Source: Rhodobacterales bacterium (lineage in GTDB: Bacteria; Pseudomonadota; Alphaproteobacteria; Rhodobacterales; Rhodobacteraceae). From it: a DNA stretch of 45,081 nucleotides. The DNA lies in contig QIGK01000145.1 of assembly GCA_003228875.1 (NCBI GenBank), forward strand, positions 1 to 45,081. The letters are read 5' to 3'. Every line of letters begins with the position of its first letter. Position 1 is the first letter of the stretch. The position numbers and the translations under genes are program-made. This document shows positions 1 to 8,162 of the stretch, piece by piece. A model generated the notes under the pieces. The model had not been told where the DNA came from. It searched no databases and saw only the letters and a program-made list of their open reading frames with translations.

Positions 1-157
1 AGCGATCCCGATGTTTGATCAAAGCAATTCTGAGATGATTCCGATTGTTGAAATCACCGAGAGTGGCCCGCAATTATTGGGCGGACTTTACCATATTGAT
101 GCTTTGAAAGCCTATAACAGGGTTTTAGTCGAACGCGCCCGCGAGGAGCATTCCTAA
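1..157 (+). CDS. C-terminal end of a CBS-domain protein, probably a ClC-type chloride channel (partial)
   Basis: Only the last 51 codons are inside the window (frame beginning at base 2, TAA at 155-157). The peptide contains IVEITESGPQLLGGLYHID followed by ALKAYNRVLVERAREEHS. This is how the last CBS domain and tail of alphaproteobacterial ClC chloride channels usually look, with a pattern of the type LLG-x-x-H-x-x-DALKAYN-x-x-LVE-x-x-x-EEH. CBS domains bind adenine nucleotides and gate the channel from the cytoplasmic side. The membrane part lies to the left of the window, so the channel identity comes from tail similarity alone; another CBS-domain protein is possible. It converges with the peptidase gene on the other strand. 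The 160 bases between the two stops hold an imperfect GC-rich hairpin at 197-213 but no convincing gene. Confidence 0.6.
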   Translation, partial: AIPMFDQSNSEMIPIVEITESGPQLLGGLYHIDALKAYNRVLVERAREEHS

Positions 158-318
158 AGGAAGCGGCGCTTTTGGCTTTCGCCCGATGCAAAGTCAGCAC
201 CGCGCCGCGCTGCAAAAACTTTACTTTGATCAAACCATTTCAACGGTGGTCTTGTTTAGTCCGATCATATCGCGTTCCTTACTTGGATGAAACCCATGAT
301 AAAATGTGCGGCCTTGAA

Positions 319-2184
319 TTACAACGCGACGGGTTGGCAAGCATTTTCTAGCCAAGGCAACGTTTTTCCGGAAACCAACGGGCCGATTTTTTTGAGCACT
401 TGCTTGTGATAGGTATTGATCCAAACCAGTTCGTCAGCATTCAATAGTTTTGGATCAATAAGACGGCGGTCGATGGGCACCCAAGTTATGGTTTCAAAGC
501 CAAGCATTTCACGATCTCCCAACGCGGGGAGGTTTGGTTTTGAGACAATCAACAGGTTTTCGATACGAATGCCCCATTCGCCTTCGCGGTAATAACCCGG
601 TTCGTTTGACATGATCATACCCGGCAAAAGCGGTTGGCCGCTTTTCTTGGAAATTCCTGCGGGGCCTTCGTGAACTCCTAGATAAGCCCCGACGCCGTGA
701 CCAGTTCCGTGATCATAATCAAAACCCTGTTGCCAAAGTGTTGCGCGGGCAAAAGCATCAATATCGCGTCCCGCGCGCCCCTCGGGCCAGCGTAAGGTTG
801 AAATTGCGATCATGCCTTTTAATACCAGTGTAAACATCCGCACCATGTCATCGCTGGGCTGGCCTATGGGGATAGTTCGGGTAATATCGGTTGTTCCATC
901 AAGATATTGACCGCCACTATCGACCAGCAAAAGGTCAGGGTTTTCAATTGTCCGATTGCTGTCCTCATCAACACGGTAATGACATATCGCGCCGTTTGGG
1001 CCAGTCGCACTGATGGTTTCGAACGAAATATCCATCAACGCGTTGGTTTTTCGGCGGAAATTTTCCAGTTTTTTTGCTACGTCAATTTCGGATATACCGC
1101 CATTCGGCACGGTTTCATCTACCCAGTGCAGAAATTCGACCATCGCAACTGCATCACGCAGATGTGCAAAACGCGTGCCTGCCAGCTCTGTCGGATTTTT
1201 GCAAGCTTTTGGTAAAGCACAGGGGTCGTCAAACCAAACCCGTTTTGCATTGTCAATCTGCGAACCTGTGCTGTTCATGTTGAATCTGGCGTGATCTTCC
1301 AATTGAACCAGACTGACAATTTGATCTGAAATCCAGATCGGGGCCGTCAGCCGGTCAACCCCGATATTGCCAGCCATAGCGTGAAGATAAGCTTCCAGAT
1401 CGATGTTGCTATGGACCTGTATTTCCGGCCCGAGATGATCGATCAAGGTCTGACTAACCTTGACAGGATCAACAAAAAGATCCAGCGAAGCATCTGCCTT
1501 TAATATTGCAAAACAAAGGGCCACGGGGGTGTTTGCCACATCATTGCCGCGAATATTTAGCAGCCAAGCGATGGATTCTGGCAGGGTTATAACAAATGCA
1601 TCCAGATCATTCTTACCAAGAATTTTGGCAATATCTGCGCGTTTATTACTGCTGGAAAGGCCAGAAAACTCAATAGGATAGGGGGTGATCTTAGCTTGTG
1701 GTGCTGTGGGCTGATCCAGCCATATCTGGTCAATCAGGTTTTCAGAACGCTTAAGGGTAATACCTGCCGGTTCCAGCGTTTTTGACAGGGTGTTAATCTC
1801 ATCATAACTATGGAGCATCGGGTCAAAAGCAATTACCCCGCCATCTGGCAGGTTGCTAACCAGCCAATCCGCCACTTTGGTTTCGGGCCAGTGAACGGGG
1901 CTGAAGGCCGTTAGATCAATCTGAGTTTTGACCTGTATGCGATAACGGCCGTCAATAAAAATACCCGCCTTTTCCAATAAGGCGGCACAACTGCCCGCAG
2001 AACCGGTAAACCCTGTCAGCCATGCAAGACGCTCATCACCAGGCGCTACGTTTTCGCCTTGATGCGCGTCGGCGCGAGGCACCAAAAAACCGTCGAATTC
2101 GCGGGCCTTTAATACTTGCCGCAGCTTAGCAAGACGCGGCGGGCCGGCTTCAGGCGTTGACGTAACGGTGAAGTTTTGGAACAT
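319..2184 (-). CDS. pepP: Xaa-Pro aminopeptidase, M24B family
   Basis: Cytoplasmic metallopeptidase that removes an N-terminal residue preceding proline. The 621-residue product has the three-domain layout of the long aminopeptidase P form: two creatinase-like N-terminal domains (about 1-330) and a C-terminal pita-bread catalytic domain. All five expected metal ligands can be placed: D422 in LLLVDSGGQYLDG, D433 in TTDITRT, H496 in DHGTGHGVGAY, E528 in MSNEPGYY and E542 in IRIENL. The length is normal for the bacterial/eukaryotic cytosolic long form (about 600). The start is supported by GAGAAA a few bases upstream of the ATG. The gene stands alone, divergent from the small membrane-protein gene at 2290, so the 105 bases between them should hold both promoters. 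The symbol pepP is used in the broad sense. Confidence 0.93.
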   Translation of the reverse strand: MFQNFTVTSTPEAGPPRLAKLRQVLKAREFDGFLVPRADAHQGENVAPGDERLAWLTGFTGSAGSCAALLEKAGIFIDGRYRIQVKTQIDLTAFSPVHWPETKVADWLVSNLPDGGVIAFDPMLHSYDEINTLSKTLEPAGITLKRSENLIDQIWLDQPTAPQAKITPYPIEFSGLSSSNKRADIAKILGKNDLDAFVITLPESIAWLLNIRGNDVANTPVALCFAILKADASLDLFVDPVKVSQTLIDHLGPEIQVHSNIDLEAYLHAMAGNIGVDRLTAPIWISDQIVSLVQLEDHARFNMNSTGSQIDNAKRVWFDDPCALPKACKNPTELAGTRFAHLRDAVAMVEFLHWVDETVPNGGISEIDVAKKLENFRRKTNALMDISFETISATGPNGAICHYRVDEDSNRTIENPDLLLVDSGGQYLDGTTDITRTIPIGQPSDDMVRMFTLVLKGMIAISTLRWPEGRAGRDIDAFARATLWQQGFDYDHGTGHGVGAYLGVHEGPAGISKKSGQPLLPGMIMSNEPGYYREGEWGIRIENLLIVSKPNLPALGDREMLGFETITWVPIDRRLIDPKLLNADELVWINTYHKQVLKKIGPLVSGKTLPWLENACQPVAL

Positions 2185-2289
2185 TGTTTCGATTTCTCAC
2201 AACAGATTTATGTTAGGGCAATTGCACTTTTGTCCTATTTTGCCTAAAACAACAGGTAATGAAAATAGATATTCTGAACGAGGCTACAA

Positions 2290-2652
2290 ATGGCACGATT
2301 TTTTTCTTTTATCTTTCTGGTGGCAGCTGGCACCGCTGCTTTTTTCGACTGGCGCGCTGCGCAAGGCTTTCTTACTACTGAATTCAGTTTTGCACCCATC
2401 GGGCAAATCTGGGCTCAGATCCATTTTGGCAGCTTGCAGGTCACGCAACCAGCAATCGAACGGTATTTATCACCTAATATTTGGGAATACGGGATATTGC
2501 CGGTATTATTATGGCCCGCGGCACCGGTGCTTTTTACAATTTCAGTGCTGTTCTGGGTGTTAAGACGCCGCAAACCAAGGCTCAAAAAAGCGGAAAAATC
2601 ATCTGATTCTGAATCTGAAGAGCATAGCGGCCCAATTCGGCGCGATCGCTAA
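2290..2652 (+). CDS. Small two-helix membrane protein, function unknown
   Basis: A 120-residue protein with an N-terminal hydrophobic helix (about 4-20, ARFFSFIFLVAAGTAAFF), a polar middle containing WAQIHFGSLQ, a second hydrophobic helix (about 69-91, ending in FWVLRRR) and a charged, serine-rich tail. Both ends probably face the cytoplasm, with a roughly 45-residue periplasmic loop. Comparable small proteins are common in Rhodobacterales but I know of no assigned function. The start is an ATG preceded by an AACGAGG-type ribosome site. It is convergent with cobT. I consider it real because of its coherent membrane topology and clean coding frame, but no enzymatic motif is visible. Confidence 0.7.
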   Translation: MARFFSFIFLVAAGTAAFFDWRAAQGFLTTEFSFAPIGQIWAQIHFGSLQVTQPAIERYLSPNIWEYGILPVLLWPAAPVLFTISVLFWVLRRRKPRLKKAEKSSDSESEEHSGPIRRDR

Positions 2653-2690
2653 GCCAAAGCGGAGCGCAGCTAGGCCTGCGCCAACGCTAG

Positions 2691-2722
2691 GCCGGACATG
2701 TTGCAAAGACAAATTGTCCGGC
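2691..2722 (+). terminator. Hairpin between convergent genes, possible terminator
   Basis: GCCGGACA (2691-2698) pairs perfectly with TGTCCGGC (2715-2722) around a 16-base loop. A T-run follows about 18 bases later (2740-2746), just after a second tiny hairpin (GGAA-TGC-TTCC, 2728-2738). The position between the stop of the small membrane protein (2652) and the stop of cobT (2784) suits transcription termination, but the T-run is not directly attached, so this is not a textbook intrinsic terminator. Confidence 0.4.
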
Positions 2723-2783
2723 ACATAGGAATGCTTCCATTTTTTTAAGATTGGCAGCATCCCAGTCTTGATCGAATTAATTG

Positions 2784-4643
2784 CTAACGTGCCAAACTGA
2801 ATTTTCTTTTTCGCGCGTCAGCCTCAAAAAGCGACGCGAGCTGTTCGGTCATAGCGCCCGCCAGTTGTTCGACATCGGTGATGGTCACGGCACGTTCATA
2901 ATACCTTGTGACGTCATGGCCAATGCCAATCGCGATCAGTTCGACCATTTTACGGCTCTCGACCATATCAATCACATCGCGCAGGTGTTTTTCCAGAAAT
3001 GAAGCAGGGTTAACCGACAATGTGCTGTCATCGACCGGCGCGCCATCCGATATTACCATCATAATCTTGCGTGCCTCGCTGCGCCGCAGCATGCGCCGAT
3101 AGGCCCATTCTAGCGCCTCGCCGTCGATGTTTTCCTTTAACAAGCCTTCTTTCATCATCAAGCCCAGATTGGGCCGCGCCCGTCGCCACGGGGTGTCGGC
3201 TGATTTATAGATGATGTGGCGTAAGTCGTTTAACCGGCCGGGGGTAGCAGGGCGTTCAGCTGCAAGCCACGCCTCGCGCGATTGCCCGCCTTTCCATGCC
3301 CGGGTGGTAAAGCCCAGAATTTCGACCTTAACCTGACAGCGTTCCAGCGTGCGGGCCAGAACATCTGCGCAGATCGCGGCAATTGAAATGGGCCGCCCAC
3401 GCATAGAGCCTGAATTGTCAATCAGCAGCGTCACAACTGTGTCGCGGAACTCGGTTTCGGATTCCTGTTTGAACGATAATGGCGTTGTCGGGTTGGCGAC
3501 CACACGGGCCAGCCTTGCGGCATCCAGAATGCCTTCTTCCAGATCGAACTCCCAATGGCGGTTTTGCTGGGCTTGCAACCGGCGTTGTAACTTGTTGGCC
3601 AGCCGCCCGACTGCGGCCTTTAGCGGTTCAAGCTGTTGATCAAGATAAGCGCGCAAGCGTTCCAGTTCTGCGGGGTCAGCCAATTCAGTGGCACTGATTT
3701 CCTCATCATGTTCAGCCGTAAAAACCGTGTAATTTGGGTCAGCATCCGAAAAGGGCGGCGGAGGCAGCTGGTCATCCGGCGGGTTGCCCTCTGCCATATC
3801 TGTTTCGTCCGACATATCTGCATCGGGGCTGTCATCAAGCGATGCCTGCGCCTGTTGTTGATCCATGCTTTCGTCTTGATCTTCGGGCGGTTGGTCTTGA
3901 TCGTCCGAGCTTTCATCCTCGTCGCCGCCCTCTTGATCTTCGCTATCGTCGCCGTCTTCCTCGGCCGCTTCGTCTTCTTGATCGGGGTCTTCCAGATCGG
4001 GGTCGTCGCCCAGCTGGTCGCCATAGCCAAGATCGGTGATGATTTGGCGCGACAGTCGTGCAAATGCGGTTTGATCGTCAAGGTTGCCAAGAATTTCACC
4101 AAGCGTTTCGTTGGCTTTTCCCAAAACATCACGACGTAAATCCACAATATTTTGTGCATCGCTTGGCAAATCGCGCCCCGTTGCCAAATGGCACAGCAAA
4201 TACCCCGCAGCGGTCGCCAATGGCGCGTCAGCCGCGTTTTTGATGGCACCAAAGCCTGATTTCTGCGCCTCGGCGCTGATTTTGGCGTCTATGTTTTTTG
4301 CAGTGCCGGGCAGTGCGCGCGCGCCCAAAGCCTCACAACGCGCGGTTTCAAGGGCCTCATACAGCCCCACCGCGATCTCGCCCTGTGGCGAATATTTGTT
4401 ATGCGTTGCGTCATTATGGAACCGTAATTTCATCGCATAAGCATCCGCTGCGCCCCTCGCCAACAGAATTTCCTGCGTGGTCATGCGCCGTGTGACCTGC
4501 GGCAAGCGCACTGTGTCGCCGCTGATGCCCGAGGGATCAACCGTAAAGGTGACATTCAAATCGCTGTCATTGGCAAGGGTTTTGGTCGCCTCAGCCAGCG
4601 CTTTTTTGAACGGGTCGGCGGGGTTGTCGTTGGGTTTGGTCAT
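2784..4643 (-). CDS. cobT: CobT, VWA-domain subunit of the cobaltochelatase chaperone complex
   Basis: CobT works with the AAA+ ATPase CobS as the chaperone pair that lets CobN insert Co2+ into hydrogenobyrinic acid a,c-diamide in aerobic cobalamin synthesis. The 619-residue product has an all-alpha N-terminal region (1-210), a very acidic D/E/Q-rich linker (about 212-290), and a C-terminal von Willebrand A domain whose MIDAS motif is [11 protein letters not shown] (DxSxS at 409-413). The length matches the family. I chose the ATG at 4643 ([10 protein letters not shown]) over the in-frame one at 4679 because GAGAAAG precedes it and the longer N-terminus ([10 protein letters not shown]) looks like untranslated sequence. 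cobT is the last gene of a J-domain, cobS, cobT series. The other cob genes, including cobN, are not in this window. Confidence 0.92.
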   Translation of the reverse strand: MTKPNDNPADPFKKALAEATKTLANDSDLNVTFTVDPSGISGDTVRLPQVTRRMTTQEILLARGAADAYAMKLRFHNDATHNKYSPQGEIAVGLYEALETARCEALGARALPGTAKNIDAKISAEAQKSGFGAIKNAADAPLATAAGYLLCHLATGRDLPSDAQNIVDLRRDVLGKANETLGEILGNLDDQTAFARLSRQIITDLGYGDQLGDDPDLEDPDQEDEAAEEDGDDSEDQEGGDEDESSDDQDQPPEDQDESMDQQQAQASLDDSPDADMSDETDMAEGNPPDDQLPPPPFSDADPNYTVFTAEHDEEISATELADPAELERLRAYLDQQLEPLKAAVGRLANKLQRRLQAQQNRHWEFDLEEGILDAARLARVVANPTTPLSFKQESETEFRDTVVTLLIDNSGSMRGRPISIAAICADVLARTLERCQVKVEILGFTTRAWKGGQSREAWLAAERPATPGRLNDLRHIIYKSADTPWRRARPNLGLMMKEGLLKENIDGEALEWAYRRMLRRSEARKIMMVISDGAPVDDSTLSVNPASFLEKHLRDVIDMVESRKMVELIAIGIGHDVTRYYERAVTITDVEQLAGAMTEQLASLFEADARKRKFSLAR

Positions 4644-4772
4644 GTCAACTTTCTCGCCCGGCTTGCCCGGGCAGCGCACGAACCTCCCCCGTCGTGCCGG
4701 AGGCGCGCTTCCAGCGTGACGGGAGAGCGCTTCTCGCCCACCCCGAGGTTCGCGCGATGCCCTATGTTATTG

Positions 4773-5750
4773 CTAGCCAAGGCTCACACTCACCGCGCTT
4801 TCCGGCAGTTCCTCGTCAAAGCAACGCTGGTAAAACTCCGCCACGGTTTGGCGTTCCAGCTCGTCGCATTTATTCAAAAACGTCAGACGAAAGGCAAAGC
4901 CGACATCGCGGAAAATCTCGGCGTTTTGCGCCCATGTGATACAGGTGCGCGGTGACATCACCGTGGAAATATCACCGTTCATAAATGCGGTGCGGGTCAG
5001 ATCGGCCACCGTCACCATTTGCGAGACAATCTTGCGGCCATCGTCGGTGTTGTAATGCGGGGCTTTGCCGAGCACGATCATGGTTTCCGCGTCGTGTGAC
5101 AGATAATTCAACGTAGAAACAATCGACCAGCGGTCCATCTGGGCCTGATTGATCTGCTGTACGCCGTGATACAATCCGGTTGTGTCGCCAAGGCCAACCG
5201 TATTGGCAGTAGCAAACAAACGGAAACTTGGATGCGGGGTCAGGATTTTATTTTGATCAAGCAGGGTCAGCTTACCATCGGTTTCCAACACCCGCTGGAT
5301 CACAAACATAACATCAGGCCGCCCCGCGTCATATTCATCAAACACAATCGCGCAAGCGTTGCTAAGCGCCCAAGGCAGGATGCCCTCTTGAAATTCGGTC
5401 ACCTGCACACCGTCGCGCAGCTTGATGGCGTCTTTGCCAATCAGGTCAATCCGGCTGATATGGCTGTCCAAGTTCACCCGCACGGTGGGCCAGTTCAGAT
5501 GCGCCGCGACTTGTTCAATGTGGGTGGATTTCCCCGTGCCGTGATAGCCTTGGATGATCACCCGGCGATTATAGCCAAAACCGGCCAGAATGGCGCGGGT
5601 TGTGTTCGGGTCAAATTTGTAAGTTGGATCAATTTCCGGCACCCGATCCATACCCTTTGGAAAAGCTTTGACACGCATATCACTTTCAAAACCAAACGCG
5701 GCGCGGATGTCGAAATCTTCGGTTGGCAGTTGGAGTTGGTCACGCGACAT
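4773..5750 (-). CDS. cobS: CobS, AAA+ ATPase subunit of the cobaltochelatase chaperone complex
   Basis: MoxR-like AAA+ ATPase that forms a ring with CobT and drives cobalt chelation by CobN. In the 325-residue product the Walker A motif is GYHGTGKST (68-76) and Walker B is AIVFDEYD (D138, E139); downstream [21 protein letters not shown] carries the sensor 1 region with an arginine-rich C-terminal lid. I chose the start [16 protein letters not shown] at 5750 because AGGAAA lies 6-8 bases before it, whereas the upstream ATGs at 5771 and 5792 lack a ribosome site. The gap to cobT is 129 bases and holds nothing recognisable. Upstream lies the J-domain gene with a 67-base gap, so the three are probably co-transcribed. 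Confidence 0.93.
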   Translation of the reverse strand: MSRDQLQLPTEDFDIRAAFGFESDMRVKAFPKGMDRVPEIDPTYKFDPNTTRAILAGFGYNRRVIIQGYHGTGKSTHIEQVAAHLNWPTVRVNLDSHISRIDLIGKDAIKLRDGVQVTEFQEGILPWALSNACAIVFDEYDAGRPDVMFVIQRVLETDGKLTLLDQNKILTPHPSFRLFATANTVGLGDTTGLYHGVQQINQAQMDRWSIVSTLNYLSHDAETMIVLGKAPHYNTDDGRKIVSQMVTVADLTRTAFMNGDISTVMSPRTCITWAQNAEIFRDVGFAFRLTFLNKCDELERQTVAEFYQRCFDEELPESAVSVSLG

Positions 5751-5817
5751 TATCAATTTCCTATCATTCATTTCGGGCAAGTTGTGGAGCATTTAAAGGG
5801 CGGGTGCAAGCCAGCGT

Positions 5818-6474
5818 TTAGTCACTAAACACTCGGCTGACTTTAACCTGTTCCCATGCCCAGACCACTTCGGTCAGCTTTTCTTCGTCGTCGCGCCGCC
5901 CGCCATTCAGGTCGGGATGCAGGTCTTTGACCAAAGCTTTGTAAACTTTGCGCAATTCGGATTTTGACATCGTGTTGGGCGAACCAAGAATATCCAGCGC
6001 TTTGCGCTCGGTCGGGGGCAATCGGCGGGCATTACTGGCGGTATTGGGGTTGCTGGCAGGGTTCATGGTTGCGTTGCTGCCAAGAACCTCGTGCGGATCG
6101 TCAAACCCAAAACGCTTCCATGCTTCTGCCTCGGGATTACTTGGGGTTTTGGGCTTTTCTTTGCCAAAGGGTTTGGTTGGGCGACCCCAAGTTTTGTCGG
6201 ATTCGTCTTGCTGGTCGGGCGTTACATGCACTTGCCCGTCAAAAAAATTCCACGTCCGGTTATGTTCGCGAATATGATCAAGGCAAAACCAGATGAAATT
6301 TTCCAGATCATCGGCAGATTTTGGTGCGCGGTATTTGCCGGGCAACATGCAGCCCTCTTTTTGACATTCGCGCGACGAGGTTTCCACCGCCCCCGACATA
6401 CCACGCTTTTTGGATCGGCGCTTTTTGTCGGCGCCAACCGATATATCAAAATTTAAAGGCGAGCGCTTGCGCAT
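5818..6474 (-). CDS. J-domain protein encoded with cobS-cobT
   Basis: A 218-residue protein whose J-domain is at the C-terminus (about 155-218), unlike DnaJ itself. The essential HPD tripeptide is present in VKDLHPDLNGG (186-188). The N-terminal two thirds contain a conserved-looking segment with C37, C42 and C63 (SRECQKEGC, IWFCLDHIREHN) and a W-rich stretch, typical of the J-domain family found beside cobS in alphaproteobacteria. J-domains stimulate Hsp70 (DnaK) ATPase, so the protein probably recruits DnaK to a specific client; a role in assembling CobS-CobT is a guess from context. The start is supported by AGAGGATT upstream. It is divergent from bolA with 96 bases between the two starts. 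Confidence 0.85.
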   Translation of the reverse strand: MRKRSPLNFDISVGADKKRRSKKRGMSGAVETSSRECQKEGCMLPGKYRAPKSADDLENFIWFCLDHIREHNRTWNFFDGQVHVTPDQQDESDKTWGRPTKPFGKEKPKTPSNPEAEAWKRFGFDDPHEVLGSNATMNPASNPNTASNARRLPPTERKALDILGSPNTMSKSELRKVYKALVKDLHPDLNGGRRDDEEKLTEVVWAWEQVKVSRVFSD

Positions 6475-6570
6475 TCAGCAGAATCCTCTTACCAGTTTTG
6501 ACAATTGCGGAACACAGCATAGGGGCAATCTGGCAAACGCCAACCCCTTAAACACAAAAAGGTTCAGAAA

Positions 6571-6876
6571 ATGACATATGCAGAACGTATGGAAACCAAG
6601 CTGGTTGCGGCTTTTGCGCCAACCCATCTGGAAATCATTGACGAAAGCGAAGACCATCGCGGCCATGGTGGCTATCGCGAAGGTGGTGAGACCCATTTTA
6701 AGGTTTGTATCAAGGCTGAAGTTTTTAACAACATGAGCCGCATTGCACGGCAGCGCGCTGTGATGACCGCTGTGAAGCAAGAGCTGGACGAGCGGGTGCA
6801 TGCATTGGCGCTAGTGGTCTCGGGCACCGAAATAAATCAAGCCCGAGACCATAAGTCAAAAATTAAGAACGCTTAA
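6571..6876 (+). CDS. bolA: BolA family protein with a C-terminal extension
   Basis: BolA proteins partner monothiol glutaredoxins in handling [2Fe-2S] clusters and affect cell shape and stress responses. The 101-residue product shows the family core: HLEIIDESEDHRGH, YREGGETHFKVCI, then NNMSRIARQRAV and HALALVVSGTE. The usual protein stops right after the GTx triplet; here translation continues for 14 more residues (INQ to KNA). Those codons are exactly the sequence of a perfect inverted repeat (6816-6850), so the tail is probably translated terminator rather than domain. The gene overlaps the last 14 bases of the convergent GlsB-type gene. It is divergent from the J-domain/cobS/cobT series, a frequent alphaproteobacterial arrangement. 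Confidence 0.93.
   Translation: MTYAERMETKLVAAFAPTHLEIIDESEDHRGHGGYREGGETHFKVCIKAEVFNNMSRIARQRAVMTAVKQELDERVHALALVVSGTEINQARDHKSKIKNA
6816..6850. terminator. Perfect 10-bp inverted repeat inside the bolA 3' end
   Basis: GGTCTCGGGC (6816-6825) pairs with GCCCGAGACC (6841-6850) around a 15-base AT-rich loop; a further T-A pair extends it to 11 bp. It lies where the convergent bolA and GlsB-type genes end, so it could stop transcription from both sides. The right side continues with ATAAGTCAAAAATTAAG and lacks a clean T-run, so it may act as a bidirectional or Rho-assisted terminator. It lies inside the open reading frame of bolA. Confidence 0.6.
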
Positions 6877-7129
6877 CGAATTTGAGGATGAAAAGTGCGA
6901 CAGAAGCACCGACCAAAGCAAAAATGACCGAATTGAGCACAACCCCGATAATACCGCTGCCGAAATAAATGCCAACCCTTGGTAAAATCTGGCCGAGAAC
7001 AAGGGCGCCTACGGCACCAACAACCATATTTCCGGTTGAGCCTAGACCGTAATCTGGCTTTTTCGTTGTTAAGAACCAGCCGATTGCGGCCCCGACAGCT
7101 GCGGTGATTAGGTATGCAAGAATAACCAT
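6863..7129 (-). CDS. GlsB/YeaQ/YmgE family membrane protein (transglycosylase-associated)
   Basis: An 88-residue, glycine-rich integral membrane protein with three predicted helices: VILAYLITAAVGAAIGWFL near the start, NMVVGAVGALVLGQILP in the middle and a third before FILKFVKRS. The small-residue spacing (GxxxG-like) and the N-terminal AAVGAAIGWF motif are typical of the family, which is often induced by stress; its molecular role is unsettled. The start follows an AAGGAAAC ribosome site 5 bases upstream. Its 3' end overlaps the bolA tail by 14 bases on the other strand. The gene sits between a working bolA and a broken bolA copy. Confidence 0.88.
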   Translation of the reverse strand: MVILAYLITAAVGAAIGWFLTTKKPDYGLGSTGNMVVGAVGALVLGQILPRVGIYFGSGIIGVVLNSVIFALVGASVALFILKFVKRS

Positions 7130-7221
7130 AGATGTTTCCTTTTTATATCAATAGGAGTTTAGGTGAAAATACTTTTAATAAATACATTATTAGACAGCGA
7201 GGTCCTATCAGATCATAGCAG

Positions 7222-7439
7222 GGGTGGCTACAACTTATTTCTCAAGGTGAAAGCGAAGCCCGCACTAAGCATCGCCATTATCGCGAGGGGGGTGAGACAC
7301 ATTTTAGGTGATGATCACCGCTGCTGCTTTTAACGACATGACCCGAGTTGCCCGGCAACGGGCCGTTATGCAACTGTTAAAAGCCGAAATGGATGAGCAG
7401 GTTCATGCTTTAACGATGGTGGTTACAGGCACCAAATAA
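7222..7439 (+). pseudogene. Truncated, frameshifted second copy of bolA
   Basis: Two adjacent reading frames match BolA end to end. In frame 1, bases 7228-7305 give LQLISQGESEARTKHRHY followed by REGGETHF, aligning with LEIIDESEDHRGHGGYREGGETHF of the intact gene. In the next frame, from 7310, the sequence reads MITAAAFNDMTRVARQRAV and continues to HALTMVVTGTK with TAA at 7437-7439. Adding one A after TTTT at about 7305 (giving THF-KV-MITAAAF) restores one continuous frame; the intact gene reads TTTTAAGG here and this copy TTTTAGG. The first 20 or so codons including a start are missing, with an in-frame TAG at 7216. It is therefore an eroded duplicate rather than only a sequencing slip. It ends 1 base before the stop of the DUF4177 gene. 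Confidence 0.85.
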
Positions 7440-7440
7440 T

Positions 7441-8070
7441 TCAATTGCGTTTTGCGGGGCCTAGAATAGGCGCGTCAACCGAGGCGCCTGTATTGGTATT
7501 GGAATGGTCATAATTCAAAGTTCGCTTTTCGTGGTTCAATTCAGCAAGTACGCTACTGTCGGTCATTCCCAATGTCGGGGCTGGCGCAGGACCGGGGAAA
7601 CGCAAAGAATCGGATGTGTCAATCTCAGGCTTTTTTGGAAATGGATCATCATTTGATTGTTCAGGAACATAAGTCGGCATTGGCTCTGGAAAAGGTTCGG
7701 ATACTACAGTCATTACCGGTTCCGGTTCTGGTGCCATAACCGGCATTACAGCCGCAGCGGGGGCGACGGCCTGAACAACGGTGCGCGCCCGTTGGTTTCG
7801 CATATCTTCGAGCTTTTGGTCCAGCGGCACCGCATCGGTTGCAATGTTGCGTTTGAAAACCAGATAGGTCAGCTCGGTGGTTATGGGTTTTTTCATCAAG
7901 CCTTGTTTGTCGTCAACCGAAAAAGATTCTTGCCCGACAAATTCCCAGCCGTTTTTTGCTTCGGTATTTAATGCCTCGGTCAACGCATGGGCAAACCGTT
8001 CGGGAACGGCTTTTAGGCCTTTGGCTTTTTTGCTGGCGGCTGGCGTTGGCAGCAGGCGATATTCAAACAT
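7441..8070 (-). CDS. DUF4177 domain protein with a Pro/Glu-rich linker
   Basis: A 209-residue cytoplasmic protein. The N-terminal 75 residues (MFEYRLLPTPAASKK to TELTYLVFKRNI) fit the DUF4177 fold: a YR-x-L-P strand, a long helix containing ALTEALNTEAKNGWEFVG and a YLVFKR strand. The middle is Pro/Glu/Val/Met-rich and probably unstructured (about 108-150), and the C-terminal 60 residues are low complexity. No catalytic motif is visible. AAGGAAA precedes the ATG by 5 bases. Small DUF4177 proteins usually lack such a tail, so the linker may tether the domain to a partner. The gene is tail to tail with the bolA remnant. Confidence 0.75.
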   Translation of the reverse strand: MFEYRLLPTPAASKKAKGLKAVPERFAHALTEALNTEAKNGWEFVGQESFSVDDKQGLMKKPITTELTYLVFKRNIATDAVPLDQKLEDMRNQRARTVVQAVAPAAAVMPVMAPEPEPVMTVVSEPFPEPMPTYVPEQSNDDPFPKKPEIDTSDSLRFPGPAPAPTLGMTDSSVLAELNHEKRTLNYDHSNTNTGASVDAPILGPAKRN

Positions 8071-8162
8071 GGTTTTTCCTTGAATAAGATTCTCGGCATA
8101 GGCAAAAAATATCGTTTACCATTATTAATAATAGCTCGGCAAGTGTGGCGGAAGAATGTCGC

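Noticed and set aside
197-213. GC-rich hairpin after the CBS-domain gene considered as a terminator
   Set aside because: The stem has a mismatch and no T-run follows on either strand.
3620-4252. 210-residue open frame on the minus strand within cobT
   Set aside because: It is an alternative frame through the acidic repeat-like linker of cobT; its composition is biased and no motif is visible.
5166-5828. 220-residue open frame on the plus strand opposite cobS
   Set aside because: Antisense shadow of cobS, whose Walker motifs are intact; no ribosome site.
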